The notes under the pieces were generated by a model, which searched no databases, was not told the origin of the DNA, and saw nothing but the letters and a program-made list of their open reading frames with translations. Shown piece by piece: positions 52,032 to 61,388 of a DNA stretch of 64,000 nt. Source of the DNA: Enterobacteriaceae bacterium. Its GTDB lineage: Bacteria; Pseudomonadota; Gammaproteobacteria; Enterobacterales; Enterobacteriaceae. Both the position numbers and the translations under genes were made by a program. Where the stretch lies: assembly GCA_902363335.1 (NCBI GenBank), contig CABIZV010000006.1, forward strand, positions 62,001 through 126,000, in the 5' to 3' direction. Positions within the stretch are counted from its first letter, which is position 1. The number at the start of each line of letters is the position of its first letter.

Positions 52032-53441
52032 ATGAATTCTAATAAACTGTCAGTAAGAGAAAAGATTGGCTACGGCATGGGCGATGCGGGATGCAATATT
52101 ATCTTCGGCGCTATCATGCTGTTCGTTAACTATTTTTACACCGATATTTTTGGTTTGGCCCCTGCGTTAGTCGGTGTCCTCCTGCTCTCCATCCGCGTGA
52201 TTGATGCGGTGACAGACCCAATTATGGGCGCATTGGCCGACCGTACGCGCAGCAAATATGGCCGCTTTCGTCCATGGTTGCTGTGGATAGCGTTCCCTTA
52301 TGCCCTGTTCAGCGTGCTCATGTTTACCACCCCGGAATGGAGCTACAGCAGCAAAGTTATCTATGCGTTCGTCACCTATTTCCTGCTCTCTATCACCTAT
52401 ACGGCAATCAACATTCCCTATTGCTCGCTGGGCAGCGTCATTACTAACGATCCTAAAGAGCGCGTCGCCTGCCAGTCCTACCGCTTTGTGCTGGTGGGGA
52501 TTGCAACTTTACTGCTGTCGCTGACTCTGCTGCCGATGGTCGATTGGTTCGGCGGCGAAGATAAAGCGAAAGGCTATCAGATGGCGATGACCGTGCTGGC
52601 CTTTATCGGCATGTGCATGTTCCTGTTCTGCTTTGCCTCCGTGCGCGAACGTGTGCGCCCGGCAGTGCAAACCAACGACGAGCTCAAGCAAGACTTAAAA
52701 GACGTTTGGAAAAACGACCAGTGGGTGCGCATTCTCCTGCTGACGCTGTGCAACGTCTGCCCGGGCTTCATCCGCATGGCCGCCACCATGTACTACGTGA
52801 CGTGGGTGATGGGCGAAAGCACCCACTTCGCCACGATCTTTATCAGCCTTGGCGTCGTGGGCATGATGATTGGCAGTATGCTGGCGAAAGTGTTGACCGA
52901 CCGCTGGTGCAAATTGCAGGTGTTCTTCTGGACCAATATCGCGCTGGCGATTTTCTCCATCGCTTTCTACTTTTTCGACCCACACGCCACGACGCTGATT
53001 GTCGTGCTCTACTTCCTGTTAAACGTCCTGCATCAGATCCCTTCCCCGCTGCACTGGTCGCTGATGGCTGACGTCGACGACTATGGCGAGTGGAAAACCG
53101 GCAAACGTATCACCGGGATAAGCTTCTCCGGTAATCTTTTCTTCCTGAAACTCGGGCTGGCGATTGCCGGCGCGATGGTTGGCTTCCTGCTGTCCTGGTA
53201 CGGTTACGATTCAGGGGCAAAAGCGCAGAGTGAGACCACCATCAACGGCATTATGCTGCTGTTCACGGTTATTCCTGGGGTAGGCTATCTGATTACCGCA
53301 GGCGTCGTTCGCTTGCTGAAAGTTGACCGTACGCTGATGAAACAGATTCAGGAAGATCTGGAAAAACGCCGTATCAACTACCGCGAACTGAATGAATACC
53401 AGCAAGAGCTACACACGACTGAACACGCAAGGAAAGTCTGA
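52032..53441 (+). CDS. GPH-family sugar:cation symporter
   Basis: A 469-residue membrane protein of the glycoside-pentoside-hexuronide:cation symporter family (MelB, XynT/YagG, YicJ group). The start MNSNKLSVREKIGYGMGDAGCNIIF, the cation-site region RVIDAVTDPIMGALADRTRSKYGRFRPW and the late MADVDDYGEWKTGKRITGI are typical, with about twelve membrane helices. It overlaps the following glycosidase gene (TGATG), so the pair takes up and cleaves an oligosaccharide, most likely xylo- or arabino-type. Salmonella has a similar pair next to aroP as I recall; E. coli K-12 does not. The exact substrate is unknown. Confidence 0.88.
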   Translation: MNSNKLSVREKIGYGMGDAGCNIIFGAIMLFVNYFYTDIFGLAPALVGVLLLSIRVIDAVTDPIMGALADRTRSKYGRFRPWLLWIAFPYALFSVLMFTTPEWSYSSKVIYAFVTYFLLSITYTAINIPYCSLGSVITNDPKERVACQSYRFVLVGIATLLLSLTLLPMVDWFGGEDKAKGYQMAMTVLAFIGMCMFLFCFASVRERVRPAVQTNDELKQDLKDVWKNDQWVRILLLTLCNVCPGFIRMAATMYYVTWVMGESTHFATIFISLGVVGMMIGSMLAKVLTDRWCKLQVFFWTNIALAIFSIAFYFFDPHATTLIVVLYFLLNVLHQIPSPLHWSLMADVDDYGEWKTGKRITGISFSGNLFFLKLGLAIAGAMVGFLLSWYGYDSGAKAQSETTINGIMLLFTVIPGVGYLITAGVVRLLKVDRTLMKQIQEDLEKRRINYRELNEYQQELHTTEHARKV

Positions 53442-54391
53442 TGAAGAACTGGCCAAATCCTTTTATTGAGCAACGCGCCGATCCTTTTATCCTGCACCAC
53501 GAGGGAGAGTACTACTTTATCGCTTCTGTGCCGGAATATGACCGGCTGGAAATCCGCCGCGCCGCTGACCTTGACGGTCTGCGTGATGCGCAGCCGGTTG
53601 TCGTCTGGCGCAAACCGGACAGTGGCCCAATGGGCAACCTGATTTGGGCCCCAGAACTGCATCATATTGATGAAAAATGGTATATCTACTTCGCCGCCGC
53701 CCATACTCAAGCGCTCGACAGTTTGGGTATGTTCCAGCACCGCATGTTTGTGCTGGAGTGCAGCGACGCCGATCCGCTAAGCGGGACATGGGTTGAAAAA
53801 GGCCAGGTGAAAACGCCGTTCGATACTTTCTGTCTTGATGCCACGACGTTCCATCATCAGGGTAAGCAATGGTATCTGTGGGCGCAAAAATCCCCGAATA
53901 TTGCCGGTAACTCCAATATCTATCTGGCAGAGCTGGAAAATCCGTGGACGATTAAAGGCGAGCCGGTGATGCTGAGCAAACCGGAGTTCGATTGGGAATG
54001 TCGCGGCTTTCTGGTCAACGAAGGACCCGCCGTTGTTACCCACGGCAACCGGCTGTTTATCAGCTATTCCGCCAGCGCCACCGATGAAAACTACTGCATG
54101 GGGCTGCTGTGGATTGATAAAGATGCCGATATGCTAAAACCAGAAAACTGGCATAAGTCTCCTGCGCCCGTGTTCTCCACCAGCTATGAAAACCGTCAGT
54201 ACGGCCCAGGACATAATAGTTTTACGCAAACGCCAGAAGGTGAGGATGTGCTGGTGTACCACGCGAGAAACTACACGGAAATTGAGGGCGACCCGCTGTA
54301 TGACCCGAATCGGCATACCCGCCTGAAAACGGTGCGCTGGCGGGAAGATGGCATGCCGGATTTTGGCGTTCCACCGGCGGATACACACTAA
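53441..54391 (+). CDS. Glycoside hydrolase family 43 enzyme (cytoplasmic)
   Basis: A 316-residue protein with the five-bladed GH43 propeller pattern. RADPFI near residue 14 gives the catalytic base Asp, FDTFCLDATTF gives the middle Asp, and RGFLVNEGPAVV gives the acid Glu. NLIWAPELHHIDEKWYIYFAA is the family WAPE motif. No signal peptide, so it acts on an imported sugar. Family members remove arabinofuranose or xylose from oligosaccharides; the specificity here cannot be read from sequence. Its ATG overlaps the symporter stop, so translation is coupled. Confidence 0.88.
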   Translation: MKNWPNPFIEQRADPFILHHEGEYYFIASVPEYDRLEIRRAADLDGLRDAQPVVVWRKPDSGPMGNLIWAPELHHIDEKWYIYFAAAHTQALDSLGMFQHRMFVLECSDADPLSGTWVEKGQVKTPFDTFCLDATTFHHQGKQWYLWAQKSPNIAGNSNIYLAELENPWTIKGEPVMLSKPEFDWECRGFLVNEGPAVVTHGNRLFISYSASATDENYCMGLLWIDKDADMLKPENWHKSPAPVFSTSYENRQYGPGHNSFTQTPEGEDVLVYHARNYTEIEGDPLYDPNRHTRLKTVRWREDGMPDFGVPPADTH

Positions 54392-54396
54392 ACAGA

Positions 54397-54473
54397 TTGC
54401 CGGATGGCGGCTACGCCTTATCCGGCCTACTCCAATCGGTAGCCCGGGCAAGGCGTTCACGCCGCCCCCGGGT
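54397..54473. repeat. REP unit and GTAGCCCGG half-element
   Basis: A single REP (TGCCGGATGGCGG ... TTATCCGGCCTAC, 54397-54430) and a short GC-rich palindrome (GTAGCCCGGGCAAGGCG ... CCCCCGGGT, 54439-54473) fill the gap between the convergent GH43 gene and ampE. Confidence 0.7.
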
Positions 54474-54484
54474 CGCCGTCAGCC

Positions 54485-55339
54485 TTACACCAGCGTGCCG
54501 TAAATAGTCAGCAGCGCCATCACTACCACTACCGCATAAGAGGTTTTCTTCGCCATCGACACCGCCGCCTTTGGCGTTTCCACTTTATCAACATGCGGCT
54601 CGCGGGCCAGTGAGTACTGCGCCAGCGTTGTCAGCACCTGATACTGAGATGAATGGCGATCGCCCAACGATGCAAACCACGCCGGAAGCGCTCGTTCACC
54701 ATGACCAATTAACGCATACACCACCCCGACCAGACGTACCGGCACCCAATCCACTACGTGCAAAATAGCGTCAATTCCGGACTGCAAACGCTGATGCGGC
54801 GTCCGGTAACGTGCAAGCCAGGACTGCCAGGCGCGAAGGAAGGCATACCCGATTAACGCAACCGGCCCCCACGAGCCGCCAACCACAAACCAGAATAGCG
54901 GCGCGAGATAAAAACGATAGTTAATCCACAACAGGGCGTTTTGCAATTCGCGTAAGAATTCACGCTGGTCGCAGCCCGGCGGCACACCGTGGATCATCGT
55001 CAGCTCACTCGCCATGGCCTCGCGGGCATGAACGTCATCACGAGAAGCTGCTTTCAGGTAGGCATGATAATGCAGACGTACCCGCCCGGCACCGATGCAA
55101 AGCAGCCCCAATAGGATCCAGAACACCAGTAAGGGGACGTTAAACAGCAACCCCTCCAGCGCCCGCTGAACGATGCCTACCACAGCCATGACGATAAAAG
55201 TCATCACCAGCGTACCGGCGAGTGAGTAGCGCTTAATCCGCCGGAACAGTGCTTCCAGGCGGTGATCGAGCTGCCAATGTTCGCCCAGTTTAAATAGACG
55301 TTCGGCAAACAAAACCAAAAGCGTGGTAAACAGCGTCAT
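54485..55339 (-). CDS. ampE: AmpE, inner membrane protein of the ampDE operon
   Basis: AmpE is a predicted integral membrane protein with a nucleotide-binding-like region, thought to sense or signal in beta-lactamase regulation, but its role is unclear. The 284-residue product has about four hydrophobic segments (LVMTFIVMAVVGIVQRAL, NVPLLVFWILLGLLCIGAG, the YLAPLFWFVVGG region and the C-terminal SYAVVVVMALLTIYG). Length equals E. coli AmpE. Its start overlaps the ampD stop by four bases. Confidence 0.94.
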   Translation of the reverse strand: MTLFTTLLVLFAERLFKLGEHWQLDHRLEALFRRIKRYSLAGTLVMTFIVMAVVGIVQRALEGLLFNVPLLVFWILLGLLCIGAGRVRLHYHAYLKAASRDDVHAREAMASELTMIHGVPPGCDQREFLRELQNALLWINYRFYLAPLFWFVVGGSWGPVALIGYAFLRAWQSWLARYRTPHQRLQSGIDAILHVVDWVPVRLVGVVYALIGHGERALPAWFASLGDRHSSQYQVLTTLAQYSLAREPHVDKVETPKAAVSMAKKTSYAVVVVMALLTIYGTLV

Positions 55340-55899
55340 GTCATCTCCTTATTTTGACGTGCGGTGACCAGCGCACGGAAACGGCTCCAGTCAAACGCCG
55401 GGCCGGGATCGGTTTTGCGCACCGGCGCAATATCACAGTGGCCGGTAATGTTATCGGCAATCGCCGGATATTCGGTGATGAGGAGTTGGGTTAACGCCGC
55501 CAACTGTTGATACTGCGCATCGGTATAAGCCAGCGTATCCGTGCCTTCCAGTTCAATCCCAATCGAGAAATCATTGCAGCGCTCACGCCCCTGGTATTTC
55601 GACACGCCAGCATGCCATGCGCGCTTATCAAAAGGGACATACTGCACAATTTCGCCATCCCGGCGGATCAGGCAATGAGCGGACACGCGCAGATGGGAAA
55701 TCTCGGCAAAGAAAGGATCGGCATCAGGATCGAGCGTTCCGGTAAACAGGGCGTCTATCCAGGGGCCGCCAAACTGCCCCGGTGGCAGGCTAATATTATG
55801 CACAACCAGCAGTGAAGGGGCTTCGTCCTCCGGGCGGCTATCATGATGAGGCGATGGCACCTGTCGAATGCCCACCAGCCAGCCCTTCTCTAAGCGCAT
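55336..55899 (-). CDS. ampD: AmpD, 1,6-anhydro-N-acetylmuramyl-L-alanine amidase
   Basis: AmpD is a cytoplasmic zinc amidase that removes the peptide from anhydromuropeptides during murein recycling; its loss derepresses AmpC where AmpR is present. The 187-residue protein has the zinc ligands His34 (LVVHNIS), His154 (TGHCDIAP) and Asp164 (KTDPGPAFDW), with Glu116 and Lys162 for catalysis, all intact. GGAGATCCCTA precedes the ATG. It is first in an ampD-ampE operon, divergent from nadC. No ampC or ampR is in the window. Confidence 0.97.
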   Translation of the reverse strand: MRLEKGWLVGIRQVPSPHHDSRPEDEAPSLLVVHNISLPPGQFGGPWIDALFTGTLDPDADPFFAEISHLRVSAHCLIRRDGEIVQYVPFDKRAWHAGVSKYQGRERCNDFSIGIELEGTDTLAYTDAQYQQLAALTQLLITEYPAIADNITGHCDIAPVRKTDPGPAFDWSRFRALVTARQNKEMT

Positions 55900-55986
55900 T
55901 AGGGATCTCCTTATGAGTGGTTATGCTACTCGGTTCAGGGTAGCATGTTTCAATCTTTCGCATAGTTACCATTTTGGAGCTTAATC

Positions 55987-56880
55987 ATGCCGCCTCGCCG
56001 CTATAACCCTGACCATCGACGTGACGCGCTGCTAGAGCGTATCAATCTCGATATCCCCAATGCCGTAGCCCAGGCGCTGCGTGAAGACTTAGGGGGCGAA
56101 GTTGATGCCAATAAAGATATTACTGCACAGCTCTTACCGGAAAACAGCCATTCCCATGCGGTGGTGATCACCCGTGAAGACGGCGTATTCTGCGGTAAAC
56201 GTTGGGTTGAAGAGGTCTTTATTCAACTCGCCGGTGATGACGTTCAGCTCACCTGGCATGTTGCCGATGGCGATACGGTCACCGCCGACCAGCCGCTGTT
56301 CGAAATCGATGGCCCTTCACGTGTCCTGTTGACCGGTGAACGCACCGCGTTGAATTTCGTGCAAACGCTCTCAGGCGTGGCCAGCGAAGTGCGTAAATAT
56401 GTCAACCTGCTCGAAGGTACCCATACCCAGCTACTGGACACCCGCAAAACGCTGCCGGGCCTGCGTACCGCGCTCAAATATGCGGTGCTGTGTGGCGGCG
56501 GCGCTAACCACCGCCTGGGACTTTCTGACGCGTTTTTAATTAAAGAAAACCATATTATTGCTTCCGGTTCGGTACGTCAGGCGGTAGAAAAGGCCTTCTG
56601 GCTGCACCCGGACGTTCCGGTAGAAGTGGAAGTGGAAAGCCTGAAAGAACTGGAAGAAGCGCTTAAAGCCGGTGCGGATATCATCATGCTCGATAACTTT
56701 AATACAGAGAAAATGCGCGAAGCGGTGAACATAACCCAGGGCCGGGCGCAGCTTGAAGTCTCAGGGAATGTGACCTTCGATACGATTCGTGAATTTGCCG
56801 AAACCGGCGTCGATTTTATCTCCGTCGGCGCGCTGACTAAACATATTCGCGCCCTCGACCTCTCCATGCGTTTTCGTTAA
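55987..56880 (+). CDS. nadC: Quinolinate phosphoribosyltransferase
   Basis: NadC converts quinolinate and PRPP to nicotinate mononucleotide in NAD synthesis. The 297-residue product has an N-terminal cap domain and a barrel with the substrate-binding basic motif LDTRKTLPGLR, the HRLGLSDAFLIKENH segment and the PRPP-binding IIMLDNF and VGALT. Length equals E. coli NadC. It is followed by a good terminator and then the pilin cluster, as in E. coli. Confidence 0.96.
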   Translation: MPPRRYNPDHRRDALLERINLDIPNAVAQALREDLGGEVDANKDITAQLLPENSHSHAVVITREDGVFCGKRWVEEVFIQLAGDDVQLTWHVADGDTVTADQPLFEIDGPSRVLLTGERTALNFVQTLSGVASEVRKYVNLLEGTHTQLLDTRKTLPGLRTALKYAVLCGGGANHRLGLSDAFLIKENHIIASGSVRQAVEKAFWLHPDVPVEVEVESLKELEEALKAGADIIMLDNFNTEKMREAVNITQGRAQLEVSGNVTFDTIREFAETGVDFISVGALTKHIRALDLSMRFR

Positions 56881-56890
56881 TCCCTTCTGA

Positions 56891-56916
56891 TGCCCTCCAC
56901 GATGAGGGCATTTTTT
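56891..56916 (+). terminator. Intrinsic terminator of nadC
   Basis: TGCCCTC and GAGGGCA form a 7-bp stem with a CACGAT loop, followed by six T residues, 10 bases after the nadC stop. Confidence 0.82.
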
Positions 56917-57055
56917 CGAGCACCGTTCCATTTTTTCCTGCACGTCTGCAACCTGATTTAAAACGCTGGAACCCCCCTTCCTGAAGCCTTTATTGCCGCT
57001 CGCGATGCCTTTTAAGCTCTGACACTGTAGCACCAGATTCAGCAAGGAGCAGAAA

Positions 57056-57493
57056 ATGGAAAGACAGCGCGGCTTCACCCTTATTGAGCTGATGGTGGTT
57101 ATTGGCATTATTGCCATTCTTAGCGCCATCGGTATCCCGGCCTACCAAAACTACCTACGTAAAGCGGCATTAACCGACATGCTGCAGACTTTTGTCCCTT
57201 ATCGAACGGCCATTGAACTGTGTGCCCTTGACCGTGGCGGCGTGGATAACTGCGATGCTGGCAGCAACGGCATCCCTTCCCCGACAACGACCCGCTATGT
57301 ATCAGGCATGAGTATTGCCCAAGGCACCGTCACACTCACGGGCCAGGAAAGCCTTAACGGGCTCGCCGTCACTCTGGTCCCCGGGTGGGATAACGCTAAC
57401 GGCATAACCGGCTGGCAACGCACCTGCGACATTCAAAATGACAGTGCGCTTGAGCAAGCCTGTGAAGATGTTTTTCGTTTTGACGGCCAGTAA
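57056..57493 (+). CDS. ppdD: PpdD, type IV pilin precursor
   Basis: PpdD is the major pilin of the enterobacterial type IV pilus. The 145-residue prepilin has a short leader MERQRG cleaved before FTLIELMVVIGIIAILSAIG. The +5 glutamate needed for assembly is present. Cysteine pairs (ELCALD/DNCDAG and RTCDIQ/QACEDV) match the E. coli pilin. AAGGAGCAGAAA precedes the start. It heads the ppdD-hofB-hofC operon, which in laboratory E. coli is nearly silent. Confidence 0.96.
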   Translation: MERQRGFTLIELMVVIGIIAILSAIGIPAYQNYLRKAALTDMLQTFVPYRTAIELCALDRGGVDNCDAGSNGIPSPTTTRYVSGMSIAQGTVTLTGQESLNGLAVTLVPGWDNANGITGWQRTCDIQNDSALEQACEDVFRFDGQ

Positions 57494-57508
57494 CCTTAGG
57501 AGCTGAAA

Positions 57509-58894
57509 ATGAAACATGATCGGTTGCTCACTCTCTGCCAACGTCATCGCGCGGTGTTGCTGGAAAACGGTACAGAGGAACTCAGTATCGCCGTGGTCGG
57601 TTCTCCACCGAGCGAACTGATGGACTCTTTGCGCTTTGCGACACAAAAACGCATCGATATTGAGTGCTGGGATCAGGCGCGGATGGACCAACACCTGCAG
57701 CAAAACGCCCGCATGATCTCACCCGTTCGCGCCGAGGAACGCGACAATGCGGTAGACCTGCTGAATACGTTACTCACGCAGGCTCTGATACAGCGGGCTT
57801 CCGATATCCGTTTCGAACCCACCGAACATCATCTCCGGGTGCGCTTAAGGGTTGACGGCTTTCTGCATGCGCTTCCGGTTATCTCGTTAGCGCTGATGGC
57901 TCCCGTGATTGCCCGACTCAAAGTACTCGGCGGCCTGGACATCGCGGAACGTAGGCTCCCACAGGATGGACAGTTCACGGTCAAGATTGCCGACAATTCC
58001 CTTTCGTTTCGGATAGCCACGCTCCCCTGCCGCTACGGAGAGAAAGTGGTATTGCGTCTGCTGCATAAAGTCGAACAGGCCCTGGATCTTAAGCAGCTTG
58101 GCATGTTACCGGAGCCGCTGGCACAGTTACAGTCGGCATTAAACCAACCGCAAGGATTAATTCTGGTCACCGGGCCCACCGGCAGCGGAAAAACCGTCAC
58201 GCTTTACAGTGCGCTACAAAGCCGCAACCGCAGTGACATCAATATCTGTAGCGTGGAAGACCCCATAGAAATTCCGCTTGAGGGGCTTAATCAGACGCAG
58301 GTAAGTCTTAAAGCAGGATTAACCTTTCAGAACGTGCTGCGCTCACTGCTAAGGCAGGATCCAGATATTGTGATGATTGGCGAGATCCGCGATGGCGAAA
58401 CGGCTGAGATTGCCATAAAAGCGGCGCAAACCGGCCACCTGGTACTCTCTACCCTGCACACAAACTCAACCGTAGAAACACTGGTGCGTCTGGAGCAAAT
58501 GGGCGTTGCCCGCTGGATGGTCTCCTCGGCGCTGTTAATGGTTGTCGCACAACGTCTGGTTCGTAAACTTTGCCCACACTGCCGCCAGAAGGTCGCGGGC
58601 GAATTTCCTCTTCCGCAAAAGCTCTGGTCCCGCCCGCTACCCCACTGGCGCGCACCGGGTTGCCAGCACTGCTTCCACGGTTACCAGGGCCGTCTCGCTC
58701 TCTTTGAAGTCCTGCCGCTTACGCCCGTGCTTCGTGAGGCAATAGCCCATGGCGCCCCTCCGGCGGAGCTGATGCAACAGGCAAGGCAATCCGGTATGTC
58801 TACGCTATTTGAAAACGGCTGTCTGGCGGTGGAACAAGGTGCCACCACGGGTGAGGAGCTTCTGCGCGTACTAGGTATCCCGCAAGATGAGTGA
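57509..58894 (+). CDS. hofB: HofB, type IV pilus assembly ATPase (GspE/PilB family)
   Basis: HofB would drive pilin extrusion at the inner membrane. The 461-residue protein is shorter than canonical PilB, lacking most of the extra N-terminal domain. It keeps the N2 region (QRASDIRFEPTEHHLRVRLRVDG), Walker A TGPTGSGKT near residue 222, an Asp box (SVEDPIEIPLEG), Walker B DPDIVMIGEIRDGETAEIA and a His box (GHLVLSTLHTNS). The zinc tetracysteine is present as CPHC and CQHC. It lies 15 bases after ppdD and overlaps hofC by 8 bases. Confidence 0.95.
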   Translation: MKHDRLLTLCQRHRAVLLENGTEELSIAVVGSPPSELMDSLRFATQKRIDIECWDQARMDQHLQQNARMISPVRAEERDNAVDLLNTLLTQALIQRASDIRFEPTEHHLRVRLRVDGFLHALPVISLALMAPVIARLKVLGGLDIAERRLPQDGQFTVKIADNSLSFRIATLPCRYGEKVVLRLLHKVEQALDLKQLGMLPEPLAQLQSALNQPQGLILVTGPTGSGKTVTLYSALQSRNRSDINICSVEDPIEIPLEGLNQTQVSLKAGLTFQNVLRSLLRQDPDIVMIGEIRDGETAEIAIKAAQTGHLVLSTLHTNSTVETLVRLEQMGVARWMVSSALLMVVAQRLVRKLCPHCRQKVAGEFPLPQKLWSRPLPHWRAPGCQHCFHGYQGRLALFEVLPLTPVLREAIAHGAPPAELMQQARQSGMSTLFENGCLAVEQGATTGEELLRVLGIPQDE

Positions 58895-60086
58895 AAAACT
58901 ATGGCACTGGCGCGGGCTGAGCAGCAGCGGTGAAGAACTCAGCGGCGCAGTCTGGGCCAGCCACCGGCCTGCGGTTGTGCTTGAGCTACAACAGCGCCAC
59001 ATCACCGTGGTCAGGTTAAAGCGCCAACACGTAAATCCATCATTATGGCGAGCGCAGCACAGTTGTGTGGTGATAAGTCAGTTAGCCACGCTGTTGCAGG
59101 CTGGACTGACGTTATCCGACAGTCTGATGCTTCTGGCACAGCAGCACCCAATGGCACAATGGCGCGCATTACTTGCAACGCTTGCCAACCGACTGGCTCA
59201 GGGCACCTCGCTATCAGAAGGGTTAGCACAATGGCCGCAGGCATTTCCACCGCTCTATCTGTCTATGATTCGCACCGGTGAAATAACCGGCAGGCTGGAG
59301 CACTGCTGTATTGAACTTGCGCGCCAGCAGAAGGCACAGCTTCAGCTCGCGGCAAAGGTCAAAAAAGCACTGCGTTATCCGCTGATTATTTTATCGCTGG
59401 CGGTGCTGGTGGTAATCGCCATGACCGGCTTTGTGCTGCCTGAATTTACGGCTATCTACCGTACCTTCAACACTCCGCTTCCTACTCTGACGCTTGCAGT
59501 CATGGCAACCGCGTCATTTATCGAGCGGTGGTTTATTCCCCTATTGGGTGTACCTCTGCTGGCGATCATTTTAAACGTTTTGTTAAAAAAACATCCCCCG
59601 TGGCTACGCGCTCGTCAGCAAATACTGCTGGCGTTACCGGTGATGGGAAAGCTCGCGCGCGGGCAAATGCTGAGCCAAATTTTTACCGTGCTGGCGCTAA
59701 CCCAGCGCGCGGGTATCGCTTTCTTGCAGGGGCTGGAAAGCGTTGAAGAGACGCTGACCTGTCCGTGGTGGCGCGACATTATCAGCCAGCTTCATCAAGA
59801 GATAGCTCAGGGCAGCGCCATCTGGCAAGCCATGGAGAACAGTCAGGCATTCACACCGCTGTGTTTACAGCTTGTAAGAACCGGCGAGGCGTCGGGGGCA
59901 CTGGATGACATGCTGGACAATCTGGCGCGGCATCACAATGAGCACACACAACATCTGGCGGAGAACCTGACATCGCTCTTAGAGCCTGCACTGCTGGTGG
60001 TGACGGGAGTGATTATTGGGACGCTGGTCGTGGCAATGTATCTGCCCATTTTTCATCTGGGGGATGCGATTAGCGGGATGGGATAA
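58887..60086 (+). CDS. hofC: HofC, type IV pilus inner membrane platform protein (GspF/PilC family)
   Basis: HofC is the polytopic inner membrane partner of HofB. The 399-residue protein has two copies of the T2SSF domain: ISQLATLLQAGLTLSDSLMLLA near residue 63 and LSQIFTVLALTQRAGIAFLQGLE near residue 260. Three membrane segments lie near residues 165-190, 210-230 and 370-395. Its start overlaps the end of hofB. The gene is intact. The rest of a pilus machine (secretin, prepilin peptidase, PilMNOP-like proteins) is not in this window. Confidence 0.95.
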   Translation: MSEKLWHWRGLSSSGEELSGAVWASHRPAVVLELQQRHITVVRLKRQHVNPSLWRAQHSCVVISQLATLLQAGLTLSDSLMLLAQQHPMAQWRALLATLANRLAQGTSLSEGLAQWPQAFPPLYLSMIRTGEITGRLEHCCIELARQQKAQLQLAAKVKKALRYPLIILSLAVLVVIAMTGFVLPEFTAIYRTFNTPLPTLTLAVMATASFIERWFIPLLGVPLLAIILNVLLKKHPPWLRARQQILLALPVMGKLARGQMLSQIFTVLALTQRAGIAFLQGLESVEETLTCPWWRDIISQLHQEIAQGSAIWQAMENSQAFTPLCLQLVRTGEASGALDDMLDNLARHHNEHTQHLAENLTSLLEPALLVVTGVIIGTLVVAMYLPIFHLGDAISGMG

Positions 60087-60120
60087 CGCTGGCGCAAAGC
60101 GCGCCAGCATAGTTCCAGGC

Positions 60121-61164
60121 TTACAGACTGTTGAACACGCGGTTCTCTTGTTCCTGTACCCGGATAAAGGTGGTGCGCTTAGTCAGCTCTTTCAAACGGG
60201 ATGCCCCAACGTAGGTACACGCAGAACGCAGGCCGCCCAGAATATCACGCGCGGTATGCTCAACCGGCCCACGCAATGGCAGCTTAACGGTTTTACCTTC
60301 TGCGGCACGATACTGGGCAACGCCGCCAACGTGACGGTTCATTGCCGACTCGGAGCTCATGCCGTAAAACAGCATGAATTTTTCGCCATTTTCTTCAACC
60401 ACTTTACCGCCGCTTTCATCGTGACCTGCCAGCATACCGCCCAGCATCACGAAATCAGCGCCGCCGCCGAAGGCTTTCGCCACGTCGCCCGGCATGGTGC
60501 AGCCGCCATCACTGACAATCTGACCACCCAGGCCATGTGCGGCATCTGCGCATTCGATAACCGCAGAAAGCTGCGGATAACCGACGCCGGTTTTCACACG
60601 GGTGGTACATACGGAACCTGGGCCAATCCCCACCTTCACGATATCGGCACCGGAAAGAATGAGCTCTTCACACATTTCACCGGTCACCACGTTACCCGCG
60701 CAGATGGTTTTGGTCGGCCATGCTTCGCGCGCTTTCGCGACAAACTGAACAAAATGTTCGGAGTAGCCATTAGCCACGTCAATACACACAAAGGTCAAAG
60801 CGGGGTTAAGCTTAAGGATCTGCTGCGTTTTTTCGAAATCAGTGTCAGAAGTACCGGTTGAAACCATGACATGCTTAAGCACATCGAGGGATTCTGACTG
60901 CACAAACGCTTTCCACTCTTCAACGGTGTAGTGTTTGTGTACAGCGGTCAAAATGCCGAAAGAGGACAGGACTTTTGCCATTGCGAAGGTGCCCACGGAG
61001 TCCATGTTCGCCGCGATAATCGGTACGCCAGACCAGCTTTGTCCTGAATGTTTAAAGGTGAATTCGCGCTCCAGCTCAACATCGGAACGGCTTTTAAGGG
61101 TAGAACGCTTAGGGCGGATAAGGACGTCTTTGAAACCTAACTTCAGATCTTCTTCGATACGCAT
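60121..61164 (-). CDS. guaC: GMP reductase
   Basis: GuaC reduces GMP to IMP with NADPH, balancing purine nucleotides. From ATG at 61164 (after AGGAAT) the product is 347 residues, as in E. coli. It has the IMPDH/GMPR barrel with the catalytic Cys186 in GIGPGSVCTTR, phosphate-binding VSDGGC and GGADFVMLGGMLAG, and the substrate flap MLFYGMSSESAM. A longer frame to 61221 lacks family similarity. It is convergent with hofC and divergent from coaE. Confidence 0.96.
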   Translation of the reverse strand: MRIEEDLKLGFKDVLIRPKRSTLKSRSDVELEREFTFKHSGQSWSGVPIIAANMDSVGTFAMAKVLSSFGILTAVHKHYTVEEWKAFVQSESLDVLKHVMVSTGTSDTDFEKTQQILKLNPALTFVCIDVANGYSEHFVQFVAKAREAWPTKTICAGNVVTGEMCEELILSGADIVKVGIGPGSVCTTRVKTGVGYPQLSAVIECADAAHGLGGQIVSDGGCTMPGDVAKAFGGGADFVMLGGMLAGHDESGGKVVEENGEKFMLFYGMSSESAMNRHVGGVAQYRAAEGKTVKLPLRGPVEHTARDILGGLRSACTYVGASRLKELTKRTTFIRVQEQENRVFNSL

Positions 61165-61388
61165 GTGCGGATTCCTGGGGTTAATGGCAATTAAATTGAG
61201 AGCACAACTCCAGTAATGCAATCATACGCACTAATCAGGGCTTCGCAAGACTGCGATTTTCACTTTTTTTACGCTACAATCCCATAAATTTACCTGGCGA
61301 ATAGTACCGTGCAGATCAAACGACGTGTTGCAGGTTGTTATTTTTTTAACCAGATGATTTTCATACTAAAATTCCAGGGCTAAGCGGT

